Assembly (NCBI RefSeq): GCF_025971945.1
Contig: NZ_JAPDHW010000024.1
Location: forward strand, 1 to 44,311
DNA length: 44,311 bases
Direction: 5' to 3'
Source of the DNA: Chryseobacterium kimseyorum
GTDB taxonomy: Bacteria; Bacteroidota; Bacteroidia; Flavobacteriales; Weeksellaceae
Of this stretch, positions 8,717-17,853 are shown piece by piece (position 1 is the first letter of the stretch; each line of letters begins with the position of its first letter). The notes under the pieces were generated by a model that did not search any database, was not told where the DNA came from, and saw only the letters and a program-made list of their open reading frames with translations. The translations under genes were made by a program, and so were the position numbers.

Positions 8717-9316
8717 ATGTCTATAGAAGAAGAACTTTTATATCTTATAGGAGCAACAGAAGAAGATTATAACGCTGGTGATTATATCTTCCGCGAAAAT
8801 GGCAGCCCACAGTTTTATTTTCAGATAATAACGGGCGAAGTTAAGCTGAATACTTACAATAGTGAAGGTAAAGAATTCATTCAAAATATCCTTACCTGTC
8901 AGAATGCTATTGCCGAATCAATGCTCTTTACTGATGAGCCTTATCCTATGAATGCAATTGCAATGAGTCGATGTACAATTATCAAAGTTAAGAAATCTTC
9001 TATGCTCGCATTCTTAGCACAAAACCCTGAGATCTATTATAATATTTGTAAATCTCTTGCCGAGAGGCTTAACCATAAGTTCGCTCTTATGCAAAAGATC
9101 TCCAGTCCCAAGGCTGAGGAAAGATTAAAGGAAGTGATAGAGCAACTGAAAAAGGAACAACATCACGATCCAGAACCATACACTTTTGAAGTTCCACTCA
9201 CAAGGCAGCAATTAGCCGCTTTGACAGGACTATGTCTGGAGACAACTATCAGAACCATAAAAAAAATGGAACGGGCAAAAATACTTTGTATCAAAAATCG
9301 TAAAATAATGATATAA
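8717..9316 (+). CDS. Crp/Fnr family transcriptional regulator
   Basis: A 199-aa DNA-binding regulator. An N-terminal cyclic-nucleotide-binding-like beta roll spans about residues 15-115 (GDYIFRENGSPQFYFQIITGEVKL is its opening). A dimerisation helix follows, then a C-terminal winged helix (LTRQQLAALTGLCLETTIRTIKKME) with the recognition helix. The ligand pocket lacks the RxS arrangement diagnostic of cAMP binding, and there is no N-terminal Cys cluster, so it is neither a standard Crp nor an Fe-S Fnr. The ATG at 8717 is preferred over an in-frame ATG at 8648, since the added 23 residues match nothing in the family. It stands alone, so targets cannot be read from context. Confidence 0.88.
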   Translation: MSIEEELLYLIGATEEDYNAGDYIFRENGSPQFYFQIITGEVKLNTYNSEGKEFIQNILTCQNAIAESMLFTDEPYPMNAIAMSRCTIIKVKKSSMLAFLAQNPEIYYNICKSLAERLNHKFALMQKISSPKAEERLKEVIEQLKKEQHHDPEPYTFEVPLTRQQLAALTGLCLETTIRTIKKMERAKILCIKNRKIMI

Positions 9317-9913
9317 TTATTAATAGATTTATCAATTTTTGAGAAGTTCTTTCATTAGGAGATGGTAAATTGAAGCAAGAGGCTTATCTGTAAGTAAAAT
9401 CAATAATAAAATTTTCAGTCTTATGTAATTATTTACTGCATTTTCTATAATAGCTTACCGATGTTTTTTTTCTGTTTTTAGGAGATACTCTTGTAGCGAG
9501 GTCCAAAATAATGTCATCAATTGATAATTGTGCGCAACTTCTTTAAGATCAAAGTATTTTCTGTAGATTATGGCTCTTTTACTGCTCATTAATATTTATT
9601 TTTTTTAAGTATTGTCATATACCAACGTAAAAGATTTTGAACTTGATGATTGAGTGACAAATTTTTATTATACCTTTAATGTGCGAATCCCAAACTTTTT
9701 CCAAGAGAGGTCTTGAACTTGATCTTTAGGATTAGTAAAAAAATCCGCATCTCCACCAACCAAATCATAAACAGCTTCGATTTCTTAATTATTTAACATT
9801 TTTCAAATTTTGAAAATGTACTATGTCGTGTAACATTAGTATTATTGCTTAGCAGGTTTAAGATCTAACAATTTTGAAATGCTCATTTTGTAGCTAATAA
9901 TAAGATGAGAAGG
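9317..9913. other. gene-free stretch holding a minus-strand fossil
   Basis: No intact gene. On the minus strand, about 9668-9784 reads as a conserved-looking peptide (AVYDLVGGDADFFTNP, then LSWKKFGIRTLKV) closed by stops on both sides. A further protein-like stretch on the minus strand lies near 9425-9525. They look like remains of one or two lost genes. Confidence 0.4.
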
Positions 9914-10540
9914 ATGCCAAGAAAGATTGTTCAAGATCCATTAAGGGACAAACAAAAAACAAAAAAAAATTGCTAGCTGCTGTTCGTGAAATTTTAAAAA
10001 CCAAAGGTTACTCAGGTTTAATGGTCAGTAAAATTGCATCTTTTGCAGTTTTCAATAAAAAATTAATTTATGAATATTTTGAAAGCACGGATACATTAGT
10101 TGATGAATACATTAATTCTAAGGATTACTGGAAAGAAATAGATCTTTCAGAAGAATCTACTATTCATTCCGCTAGAGAAGGAGAGTTCGTAGCAAAGAGT
10201 CTTGTTAACCAGTTTGAAAGTGTTGCTAAGGAGGAAGAACTGCAAAAGACTTATGATCTGGCAGCTTTCAGAGAATCGCAGCACTCTAAGGAAAATTTAC
10301 AAAGAACGAGAAAAAAGCTTTCAGGGATTAGGCATTAATAATAATAATGATTTTGAAGGAAAATCCGATCATCATAGAGCTATCATGGCTATGCTTTTAT
10401 AAAGGATATATTATTTAAATCTTTACACATTGCACAGCGATACATCTTTTTGCGGCATTGATATGAAATCTCCAGAGGGACGAAAAAAGATTGAGAAGGC
10501 AATTATTGAAATACATTCTTTTGCTAGTGAAAACAGATAA
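9914..10540 (+). pseudogene. TetR/AcrR family regulator, broken
   Basis: Three pieces together make one TetR-type regulator. The ATG at 9914 opens MPRKIVQDPLRDKQKTK but stops within 21 codons; adding one base to the A run at 9961-9969 joins it to the helix-turn-helix (LLAAVREILKTKGYSGLMVSKIA, then KKLIYEYFES). A second shift in the A run at 10311-10316 is needed to enter FQGLGINNNNDFEGKSDHHRA. A TAA at 10400-10402 then interrupts the frame, which goes on to IDMKSPEGRKKIEKAI and ends at 10540. Two frameshifts plus a nonsense codon make a functional product unlikely. The homopolymer shifts alone could be sequencing error; the in-frame stop argues for real decay. No neighbouring target gene remains. 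Confidence 0.8.
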
Positions 10541-11385
10541 CGCTTTTTGTGACATTCTACACAATATAGGGTCTTTCATTTAGAAATCCATTGATCATTT
10601 CCTTCAAAGAGGCAGTTCGAAAGTCAGGTAAATATAGCAACTCTATTTTTATTATCGTAATTAGAACAAGCATATAATCGCGTGCCGATTGGAGTTAAGT
10701 TATACAATGTAAGTAGGGTTATTCGGCATTATGCTACAAAATAGCAGGATCTCCATAATTAACAGGAATTTGAATAGGCACCCGGCTGGCAAACCCCGAT
10801 GATTATCAGCTGGACTCGCATGAGAGAGTTTTTCCATTGACAGCTGCACATCTATTTCCATATTTTTAAATAATGGAACATCATTCCTCAAAGAGATCTA
10901 GAGATATGATTATCGTGATTACTTTTCCTATATGAAGCACAGTGCTTGTGAGACACAGTTTATATAAAAATCAGCAATGGGCATTCTAATTTTTCACTTA
11001 GAGCAATGAAAACCAAAATGTGGTTCGTTGGCCTTCGGTGCTGCATACTCCAATTTTTCCATGATCCCTTGCCTTAAAGTGCATATACTATAGCATGGTT
11101 GAAATCACCTTTACACCCACAGATAATTTAAGTTTAAAGTTTTTTATTAGCAAAATTTGGCCTGCAAAAAAGTTTTACGAAAGAAATAATTATTGTAAGG
11201 TCTCACAACTATATCTTTTTCAGCAATCTGATACATTGTCGCACAATATTTGTAAGTTTAAAAGTATTTCAATTGTAGATCAAATGTGATTTTTTTGTTA
11301 AAATATTTTTATAAGGACGAATATCTAACTATTTACATTATTTTAATACTACACACGACGAGTTAATTTTATAAAAATTGTTATT
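10541..11385. other. gene-free stretch
   Basis: About 845 bp with no convincing gene on either strand. Short open frames at 10700-10891 and 11095-11289 lack protein-like composition. Nothing else is recognised. Confidence 0.45.
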
Positions 11386-11754
11386 ATGAGAGATACGAAT
11401 TATATTACAGAAACATTGATGGAATTTATTGATGATAATCCACTTGATCCTAACAAATTGTACAATGACGGTATGCTTATAATACAAGAAATCGCTGTTG
11501 AAAAAAATATAAGTTTTGATGCAACTTTCAGAGAAACTTGGGGACTTGAACCAGAAGTTGTTATGACCTTTGATGATCATTATTTTGAAAATGTTGATCA
11601 ACGTATGATCTATGTTTTTTTCTCCGCAGCTCGTGATCAGGATATTAATGACGCAGTAGCATACCTTTGGCAGATTGTTACAGGAGAAGTTTTCACTGAA
11701 GCCGTACTCGTTCGCGAAATTCAGTTTTTATTAGAAAAAGGTGTGAAATTCTAA
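11386..11754 (+). CDS. small acidic protein, local paralogue family (member 1)
   Basis: Function unknown. This 122-aa acidic cytoplasmic protein has two relatives in the window, right behind umuD (19574-19939 and 19945-20367), and a fossil relative at 16358-16578. Shared features in order are a helix ending in IQE(I/V)A.EKN, then I.FD..F beside an aromatic strand, an FE(N) element, (I/L)(Y/F)VF..A...D.(D/E)I helix, and a C-terminal ...L..(K/Q)GV(K/R)F. It has no signal peptide or membrane segment. This copy stands alone in a gene-poor stretch with no polymerase cassette beside it. The start is ATG at 11386. The relationship is read by eye and is strong in the central block. Confidence 0.7.
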   Translation: MRDTNYITETLMEFIDDNPLDPNKLYNDGMLIIQEIAVEKNISFDATFRETWGLEPEVVMTFDDHYFENVDQRMIYVFFSAARDQDINDAVAYLWQIVTGEVFTEAVLVREIQFLLEKGVKF

Positions 11755-12552
11755 ATCCGCATTTCTGCATTTTTGTTTAAATATAATCATCTTCAAACTG
11801 CTGACAAATTATTCAAAAAAATCATTTATCGCAAAACTTAGTACTTCCACTGCTTATTTCTGTGCGGTAACCGTATATCAATACTTGTGAATATATTAAA
11901 TCATAAACCAGAGCGCAAAAATCTAATGAAAGCTTGATGAAGAAGCTAATCTTATAAGCATTCCTTCAGAGTATCTTTTTATCATTTATGTAATTGTCTC
12001 GGATTGAATTGTTGTTAAAAATGCTATTCACTAGTAAGTATAAAAAATTCTATCTTGATAAAATTACCAACAGTCGCATCTTTTTACTTCAAATACCTGT
12101 TGATTGTTTTTATGTTAGATTAATGAAAATAGTAATAAGAATAACGAGATATAATGTAATATAGATTCATGCAACGGCTGGTAGTGGTTTAGGATAATTG
12201 TATTATTATTAGAAAGACCCCAGTTTAATAAAACTATGGGGTTTTTTAATTAATATGAAAAGTTTATGCGCTATTCTCAATACAAAAATTATACTATAGG
12301 TATAATTTTTACGCCTAAAAAAAATATCAAAGGAGATCAGTTCCATCCCGCTAGGTGTAATTTTTTCTAGATACATGTTGATATTGTACTTTATTATTTC
12401 GGCAGTCTTTATATATCAAAAGGTGCACTTGATAACTGAGATCGTTACATCGCTTTGCGAAATTTTAGCGGTATTATAGATTAGGGTGGCTTTACCTTAA
12501 TCAATGAGGTGCTTTTTTCTGGTTTCTCATATGTTAGTTTTAATGCAATTTA
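11755..12552. other. long intergenic region with an orphan terminator
   Basis: About 800 bp without a gene. It contains a strong terminator (12217-12247) some 460 bp after the nearest plus-strand gene, and an imperfect 9-bp hairpin (12479-12487 with 12494-12502). A small RNA ending at the terminator is possible but unproven. Confidence 0.45.
12217..12247 (+). terminator. intrinsic terminator, orphan
   Basis: ACCCCAGTTT pairs with AAAC-TA-TGGGGT (two-base bulge) around an AATA loop and runs into six T residues. The nearest upstream gene ends about 460 bp away. Confidence 0.75.
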
Positions 12553-12560
12553 TATCTTTG
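12553..12560 (+). promoter_or_regulatory. -7 box of the histidine kinase promoter
   Basis: TATCTTTG matches the Bacteroidota -7 consensus TAnnTTTG exactly. It ends 7 bp before the ATG at 12568, so transcription would begin at or next to the start codon, giving a leaderless or near-leaderless mRNA. The -33 element is not clear. Confidence 0.45.
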
Positions 12561-12567
12561 TAATCTT

Positions 12568-14544
12568 ATGCAGACTTCAGAAATATTTATTGATAATAGC
12601 TTCGGCTCCGAGTTAATAATACAGGCACTGTCATCATCGCATGCCCCTACATCGATCTATTCGGGTGAAAATATGATCATCCGTTTTGCAAATGCCGGTA
12701 TGTTAGCGCTTTGGGGTAAGGACTCGTCTGTGATCGGTAAACCCTTAATCGAAGCAATTCCAGAATTGAAAGGGCAGCCGTTTTTGGATTTATTGCAGGA
12801 AGTGTGGCGCTCAGGTGTAACATATTCCGTATCTGATGCGCCAGCAAAGTTGGTCAAAAATGGAAAAGAAACGCTTGATTATTTTGATTATGAATATAAA
12901 GCGCTAAAGGATGATCAAAATAAAACTTGGTGCATACTCAATACTGCAATGGAGGTGACATCACGACGTGAATTTTTACAGCAAATGAAGACGAAAGAAG
13001 AAAATGAGCAAGAACTTAGGGAAGAAATGGCAGCGACACTCGAGGAGTTGACTTCCACAAATGAGGAACTCAATACATCGATAGATCAGCTTGCCCATAG
13101 CAGAGAGTCAATCCGTACTATAATCGAGCAGGCGCCTGTAGGTATTGCAATGCTCAGCGGCGAGGAACATACTATTGACATTGCTAATCCTGCGATTTTG
13201 AAGATATGGGGACGGACGGAGGACCAAGTAATCGGAGTTTCGCATGAAAGTGCTCGCCCGGAACTTCAAGGCCAGCCGGTACATGCCTGGATTAAAGAAG
13301 TTTATCAGAGCGGAAAGCCCAAAATCAATAACGAATTCGTCGTTAAACTTTACCACGAAGATGGGTTAAGGGAGGCAGTTGTGAATTCAATATACCAGCC
13401 CATATATTCTCAATATGGTGAGATTACGGGTGTTTTATTAATTTTGGAAGAGATTACCAACCAGATTTTAGAGCGGCGAAAAAACGAAAAGAATCAGCAA
13501 ATGTTATCTTTGGCTGTGAACGCGGGTGAACTTGCAACGTTTTACTACGAACTTTCAACCAATCTTTTTGCCGGAAATTCTTTACTTAAAACATGGTTCG
13601 GTCTTTCTGAGGACGACAACATAGACTTGGGTGTGGCATTGGATGTTATTGTTCCGGAAGATCGGGAACGTGTACGTTTAGCAATAATGAAATCACTGAG
13701 CAAAGATTCCGATGGATACTATTTCATTGAATATCGGATTAAAAATAATGCGAATATGAAAGAAAGATTAGTGCAGGCTAACGGCAGGGTTTTCTATGAT
13801 GGAGAGTCCAATCCACTGAGTCTTAATGGTACTCTTCGAGATATAACACAACAGAAAAGAGAGGAACAGCGGAAAGATGATTTTATGGGAATGGTTAGTC
13901 ATGAACTGAAAACGCCACTCACTTCTTTGAAGGGTTATATCCAGATTATCCAGCGGCAAGGTGCATCAATGGAGAGCCAAAAGCAGCATAATATACTTGA
14001 GAAATCAGTCAAACAAGTGGATTATATGAACAATATGATTAATGGTTTTCTCAATGTATCGAGGCTTGACTCAGGTCAAATGCACATGAGTAAAAAATCC
14101 TTTGATTTTCACGTATTGTTTTCTGAAATTGAAGACGAAGTGCTTTCAACCATGCGCAACCACCATTTTATTTTTGAGTCATCCGGGGCAATATCCGTTT
14201 TGGCAGACCGCGAAAAAATAGCTCAGGTAATGCATAATCTGATTGGAAATGCAGTAAAGTACTCATCATTCTCAACTACAATAAAAGTCCAATATTATAA
14301 ACTTGAAGGAAACAAATTAAAAATCGACGTACAGGATCAGGGATTGGGAATACCACTTGACGACCAAGCGCGAATATTTGAGCGCTACTATCGCTCTAAA
14401 GACTTCAACAGTAGATCAATTGCCGGCTTTGGAATAGGACTTTATCTTTGCAAAGAAATTGTAGAGCTCCACTCAGGAACTATCTCTGTTATAAGCTCGC
14501 CCGGGAAAGGAAGTATTTTTTCATTTGTCATACCTATATACTAA
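12568..14544 (+). CDS. PAS-domain sensor histidine kinase
   Basis: A 658-aa soluble kinase with no membrane segment, so it senses an internal signal. PAS-like domains lie at about residues 15-135, 175-305 and 310-430. Between the first two is a coiled coil with the repeated EELTSTNEELN pattern. The dimerisation/phosphoacceptor helix carries SHELKTPLTSLKGY with His445, and the ATPase domain (about 540-658) has the N box HNLIGNAVKYS, G1 DQGLGI and G2 GFGIGLYLCKEI. No response regulator is adjacent, so its partner is elsewhere. No haem or flavin ligand is evident in the PAS domains. An exact -7 box lies just before the ATG. Confidence 0.93.
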   Translation: MQTSEIFIDNSFGSELIIQALSSSHAPTSIYSGENMIIRFANAGMLALWGKDSSVIGKPLIEAIPELKGQPFLDLLQEVWRSGVTYSVSDAPAKLVKNGKETLDYFDYEYKALKDDQNKTWCILNTAMEVTSRREFLQQMKTKEENEQELREEMAATLEELTSTNEELNTSIDQLAHSRESIRTIIEQAPVGIAMLSGEEHTIDIANPAILKIWGRTEDQVIGVSHESARPELQGQPVHAWIKEVYQSGKPKINNEFVVKLYHEDGLREAVVNSIYQPIYSQYGEITGVLLILEEITNQILERRKNEKNQQMLSLAVNAGELATFYYELSTNLFAGNSLLKTWFGLSEDDNIDLGVALDVIVPEDRERVRLAIMKSLSKDSDGYYFIEYRIKNNANMKERLVQANGRVFYDGESNPLSLNGTLRDITQQKREEQRKDDFMGMVSHELKTPLTSLKGYIQIIQRQGASMESQKQHNILEKSVKQVDYMNNMINGFLNVSRLDSGQMHMSKKSFDFHVLFSEIEDEVLSTMRNHHFIFESSGAISVLADREKIAQVMHNLIGNAVKYSSFSTTIKVQYYKLEGNKLKIDVQDQGLGIPLDDQARIFERYYRSKDFNSRSIAGFGIGLYLCKEIVELHSGTISVISSPGKGSIFSFVIPIY

Positions 14545-14588
14545 CTGTCCGATAAGGCATAGTTCGGTATCGAGTCATATCTAATAGT

Positions 14589-15065
14589 CTAGACTAATAA
14601 ACCGAAATGTTTCAACGCTGATTCAACACCGTGATGGTCAACGTCATCAGTGATAAAATCGGCCGCTTGTTTTACATTTTCTCTTGCATTACCCATGGCC
14701 ACGCCTATCACTACATACTTCAGCATTGAAATATCATTTCCGCCGTCCCAGAAAGCCATCGTTTCGGATAGATTAATTTTAAAGTGATTACAAAAATACT
14801 GCACGCATTTCTGTTTGCTAATCCCTTCTGGATTTACATCTGCGAAAAGTGGTGTCCATCGTGATACTAATGAATTCGGCATTACTTCTTTCATAAAGGA
14901 AACTTCACTTTCCGGATCAATAAAAATATTCACCTGCAGTACGTTTTCAATGTCCAACAATTCTTTGTCTAGCAGGGGAGGTACAGGAGTGTTGATATGG
15001 TTATACAAGTTCCATTGCACCTGATTCTTCCTAGACAATACAGAATGCCATTGGGGAAAAATTAA
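14589..15065 (-). pseudogene. HAD-superfamily (Cof-type) phosphatase, C-terminal half
   Basis: Only the back half of a Cof-type HAD-IIB hydrolase remains. The frame shows the SKQKCVQYF segment that carries the conserved Lys, and motif IV (WDGGNDISMLKY) followed by GVAMGNARENVKQAADFIT and the usual dHHGVESAL end. The first half, with the nucleophile motif DxDGT and the start of the cap, is absent. The frame is open up to 15065, where a stop closes it, and there is no ATG. Whole family members are about 260-280 aa, so roughly 110 residues are missing. It cannot be catalytically active alone. It is convergent with the histidine kinase gene. Confidence 0.8.
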
Positions 15066-15166
15066 TTATGGTTTCATTACTTTGGTTTCTCCAAGCTCAT
15101 CATAATCCTTCTTATAACGTTGAGATGTTAAACTTCTAATTAAGAAAATTTTAGCGTTTACAGCAG

Positions 15167-15178
15167 TACCATATGGTA
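15167..15178. promoter_or_regulatory. 12-bp palindrome upstream of the DUF2383 gene
   Basis: TACCATATGGTA is a perfect palindrome 46 bp before the ATG of the DUF2383 gene. It could be an operator. No regulator is linked to it, and a chance match cannot be excluded. Confidence 0.25.
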
Positions 15179-15223
15179 TGACAATTGTACAAAGATAAGT
15201 ACACTAACAAAAATATTTTTATT

Positions 15224-15676
15224 ATGGACAACCGTAGAACAGTTTCAACTTTAAATGATCTTTTAAATATTACAAATGACAGGATCAAGGGATTTAGTAA
15301 AGTAGAAGACAAAGTGTGGGAGACCTATTCGTCTTTAAAAAATGATTACGATCAAATGGTGAGAGAATCTCAGACTATGAAATCTGAGCTCGTAGAATTA
15401 ATAAGCGAGAAGGGTGGCGAAGTAGATGATTCCTCTACAACCGCCGGAGCGCTACATAGAACTTGGATCGATGTGAAAAATGCATTTGGTGGTGAAAACG
15501 CAGAATCGACGTTGGAAAATGTTGTGTTTGGTGAAAATGCAGCGATTGATGCTTATGAAGAAGCGCTTGAGGATGGTAATTTATGTCCTCAAAGTACTGC
15601 AATTGTTTCTGGTCAGCTGGAAAAATTAAAATCTTCTTATGCAAAATTCGAAACTTTGAACAAAAGTATAGATTAA
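15224..15676 (+). CDS. DUF2383 / PA2169-type four-helix-bundle protein
   Basis: A 150-aa helical protein. The family pattern is clear: an N-terminal TVSTLNDLLNITNDRIKGF helix, a Ser/Leu helix carrying LVELISEKGGEV, the DSSTTAGALHRTWIDVK block, and a helix with ENAAIDAYEEALEDGNL. The carboxylate-bearing helices recall ferritin-like folds, and the family is linked to stress, but its reaction is unknown. The ATG at 15224 starts directly at the family N-terminus; a TTG at 15185 would add 13 unrelated residues. A terminator follows at 15698-15730. It resembles the DUF892 protein at 2660 in general type but not in sequence. Confidence 0.85.
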   Translation: MDNRRTVSTLNDLLNITNDRIKGFSKVEDKVWETYSSLKNDYDQMVRESQTMKSELVELISEKGGEVDDSSTTAGALHRTWIDVKNAFGGENAESTLENVVFGENAAIDAYEEALEDGNLCPQSTAIVSGQLEKLKSSYAKFETLNKSID

Positions 15677-15697
15677 TAGACAGTTATAATTTGATTG

Positions 15698-15730
15698 ACT
15701 CCTAGAAGCGAAAGTTTCTGGGAGTTTTTT
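15698..15730 (+). terminator. terminator of the DUF2383 gene
   Basis: ACTCC-TAGAA pairs with TTTCT-G-GGAGT across a GCGAAAG loop and ends in six T residues. It lies 21 bp after the stop codon. Confidence 0.8.
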
Positions 15731-16357
15731 ATATATAAACTTGTCGCATTTAATACTTATTTTCATACCCCTTTTAATCCTGATATGCAAAAGTTTGCAA
15801 AACTCCAGCTTTATTAATACAATCACGTGTGTCTGTATGGTTGAAGCCCATTGCTTTCTCGATCTTTCAGTTGACTTTGCCTTCAGAGTTGTACTTTGGT
15901 GTCGAAGATCTGCAAAAATTTTTTCCTCGCATTCATAATCCATTGCTGCATAAACATCCAACTTTTCCAGTACTAGCACATTCCTCGAATTAAAAGTTTT
16001 GTCAGCATTCACAATTAAGTCCAGTGTAATTTTGAATGTTACTTTATTGATCTCTGTGATGTAATATTGGCATTATAGGTCTATACTAAACTATTCTAAT
16101 TGAGTTGGCAAAACGAATAATACTAAAAGCATCGGATGAATTAACAGTCTTTTAAAAACAATCGTTTATGATTACTAATAAACTTGTTACCATAGTAATA
16201 TATTTTTGTGAATCTAAAATGTAACTCCCTGATCTCTTAAACATTTAATTCATCAATGTAATATTTCTGTCGACAATCCTAGCTGATGGGTTAGATTATA
16301 TGCAAATTCCAAACATATATAATTTTCTTGACTGGTGTCAGCAGCTAAATACACATA
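15731..16357. other. gene-free stretch with a possible minus-strand remnant
   Basis: No intact gene. The minus strand between about 15870 and 16035 reads as protein-like sequence (YAAMDYECEEKIFADL and preceding strands), but no start, RBS or known motif is seen, and its 3' half is low-quality. It is probably a decayed gene. Confidence 0.35.
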
Positions 16358-16578
16358 CTATTTACTTCGGTTTTCATCTTCAACATATTCATCTCCAAAT
16401 GTCATGGGATGATCTTTTTTAATTTCCCATAGGGTTCGGAAATATCCGTTGAATTCAATTTTTTTTTGGACGGTTGCATATTGCAGTAATGTAATGGATT
16501 CATCATACAGGTGCTCATGATTACTTTATATTCTTCTGAAATCTGACCTAGTATTGTTGATGTAACTGCTTGTGTCAT
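16358..16578 (-). pseudogene. fossil of the small acidic paralogue family (member 4)
   Basis: An ATG at 16578 opens MTQAVTSTILGQISEEYK. After a frameshift near 16525 the other frame reads LYDESITLLQ, then KKIEFNGYFRTLWEIKKDHP, then a TFGDEYVEDENRS element, and ends at a TAG. This lines up with the protein at 19574-19939 (KKIEFDGYFLKKWEIEAEHP, then NEEYFENENRS) nearly residue for residue, so it is the same family. The last third (the Y/F-VF helix and GVRF end) is lost. It lies on the SRAP side of the mutagenesis locus, so copies flank that locus on both sides. Confidence 0.75.
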
Positions 16579-17124
16579 AACGGAATTTTTATAAAAATAC
16601 GAATGAATAATCTCAAAAATTGAACCCGTATTTCTGAAGACTTTTTCATGTTGATCTTAACTGAGTGGCTTCATCAATAATTTCATATTCAGCATTTGCG
16701 TATGTTTGGTTAGTTTGTTTTTCCAAACTTCATTATCCGTATCCTATTTCATCTTTAAAAATTACAATCAAATAATGTTCTACTTTCTAGTCCTGACTGG
16801 AATGCTCTTTTTTAAAATCTATAAACTGTATAGTATTAATGTATCGGTGAAGAGGTAAATTTCGCAAATACCCTAATAAAGTATACGTTAATTGATGTAA
16901 ATGTTGTGATATTAATTAGATGGCATCTTATAGTTCTATGAATAATAAACGTTCAAAAGTAAAATTCTACTTGCCTAGTCTACTTCTGCAGCAGTACTAT
17001 TCGCCCAGAATTAGATATGAAATTGCTAAAAAAGTGCTTTCTTGAAATGCATGATTAAGCTTATAGCTAGGTTTTTAGCATCTTTAAAAAATATGCTAAG
17101 TAGGAGTCGTGATTAAGTTTCTGA
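16579..17124. other. gene-free stretch downstream of SRAP
   Basis: No gene recognised. Minus-strand pieces near 16630-16760 are weakly protein-like. No clear terminator was seen after the SRAP stop. Confidence 0.4.
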
Positions 17125-17790
17125 TTAATCACTATTTTTTTTTGGAGAAAATAGATCTACAATTCCACCACTTGATTCCATGGCTACCAAATCAGGATTA
17201 TAATTCGGATAAGAGAAATCCTGTAAATTTCTTCCTTCCAACCAATCTTTATCCATTGCTCTATTCAAACATACAGGCATTCTCTTTTTGGTATTGTGAA
17301 TTTCCGACATTAACTCATTGGCCTCCGTAGTTAAAATAGAATATGTTCTGTACGATTTACCATTGTCCGGATTAGTCCATAGGTTATATATTCCGGCCAG
17401 GGAAAAGACTTGATGCTCACGCAAACCAATTTCGAATTTTTTCTTCACTTTTCCTTTTGCATCCTGCCACTGCCATTCGAAGAATAAATGAGCAGGAATC
17501 AAACATCTACTGTGTACTGAACCCTTGTAAGATGCTAATGTTTCTGCAGTTTCAATTTTAGCATTTAACGTATTGGCTTTTTTCTGGAAATCCGCTTTTG
17601 CCCATGACGGGAATAGTCCCCACTTTCCCACAACTATTTCAGTTGGAGCTTTATCCATGATAATGGCGGTTTCCGGATAATTAAATCCATTCAATTCATC
17701 CAGAAGATGGTATTCATTTTCCAGTTCATAGGCTGTATAATACTCTTCGAGTTGCTTCGCCGTGAACTGGGTTGAAAATCTGTAGCACAT
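17125..17790 (-). CDS. SRAP-family protein (YedK/HMCES-like abasic-site crosslinker)
   Basis: Members form a covalent thiazolidine link to abasic sites in single-stranded DNA, shielding them during replication. The 221-aa chain begins MCYRFS, giving the catalytic Cys2 after Met removal. The NAKIE motif (residues 76-80) matches the conserved NARxE, FFEW supplies Glu105, and IHNTKKRMPV supplies His165 of the family's H.RMP block. All the residues expected for crosslinking are therefore present. The gene is divergent from umuC across 63 bp, which suggests shared damage control and ties translesion synthesis to abasic-site handling. The start is ATG at 17790, fixed by the need for Cys2. Confidence 0.93.
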   Translation of the reverse strand: MCYRFSTQFTAKQLEEYYTAYELENEYHLLDELNGFNYPETAIIMDKAPTEIVVGKWGLFPSWAKADFQKKANTLNAKIETAETLASYKGSVHSRCLIPAHLFFEWQWQDAKGKVKKKFEIGLREHQVFSLAGIYNLWTNPDNGKSYRTYSILTTEANELMSEIHNTKKRMPVCLNRAMDKDWLEGRNLQDFSYPNYNPDLVAMESSGGIVDLFSPKKNSD

Positions 17791-17813
17791 AAATATCGTT
17801 TTTCGGATTAATT

Positions 17814-17834
17814 TTTGTCTAACTTTACACCAAA
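17814..17834. promoter_or_regulatory. imperfect inverted repeat between SRAP and umuC
   Basis: In the 63-bp divergent spacer, TTTGTCTAA...TTACACCAAA has TTTG/CAAA ends and a partly matched interior. TAACTTTAC inside it resembles a -7 element for umuC. A damage-responsive operator shared by both genes is a guess from position. Confidence 0.3.
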
Positions 17835-17853
17835 TTTCATTCCCGAATAAACG

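Noticed and set aside
12479..12502. hairpin before the histidine kinase as riboswitch or attenuator
   Set aside because: It is a 9-bp stem with a wobble pair and no known aptamer pattern, and the likely transcription start lies downstream of it.
15626..16012. 128-aa minus-strand frame after the DUF2383 gene
   Set aside because: Only its first third is protein-like; the rest overlaps the DUF2383 terminator and gene end. Kept only as a possible remnant.
16358..17124. possible CRISPR-like or tandem repeats in the long intergenic stretches
   Set aside because: No regularly spaced direct repeats were seen here or elsewhere in the window.
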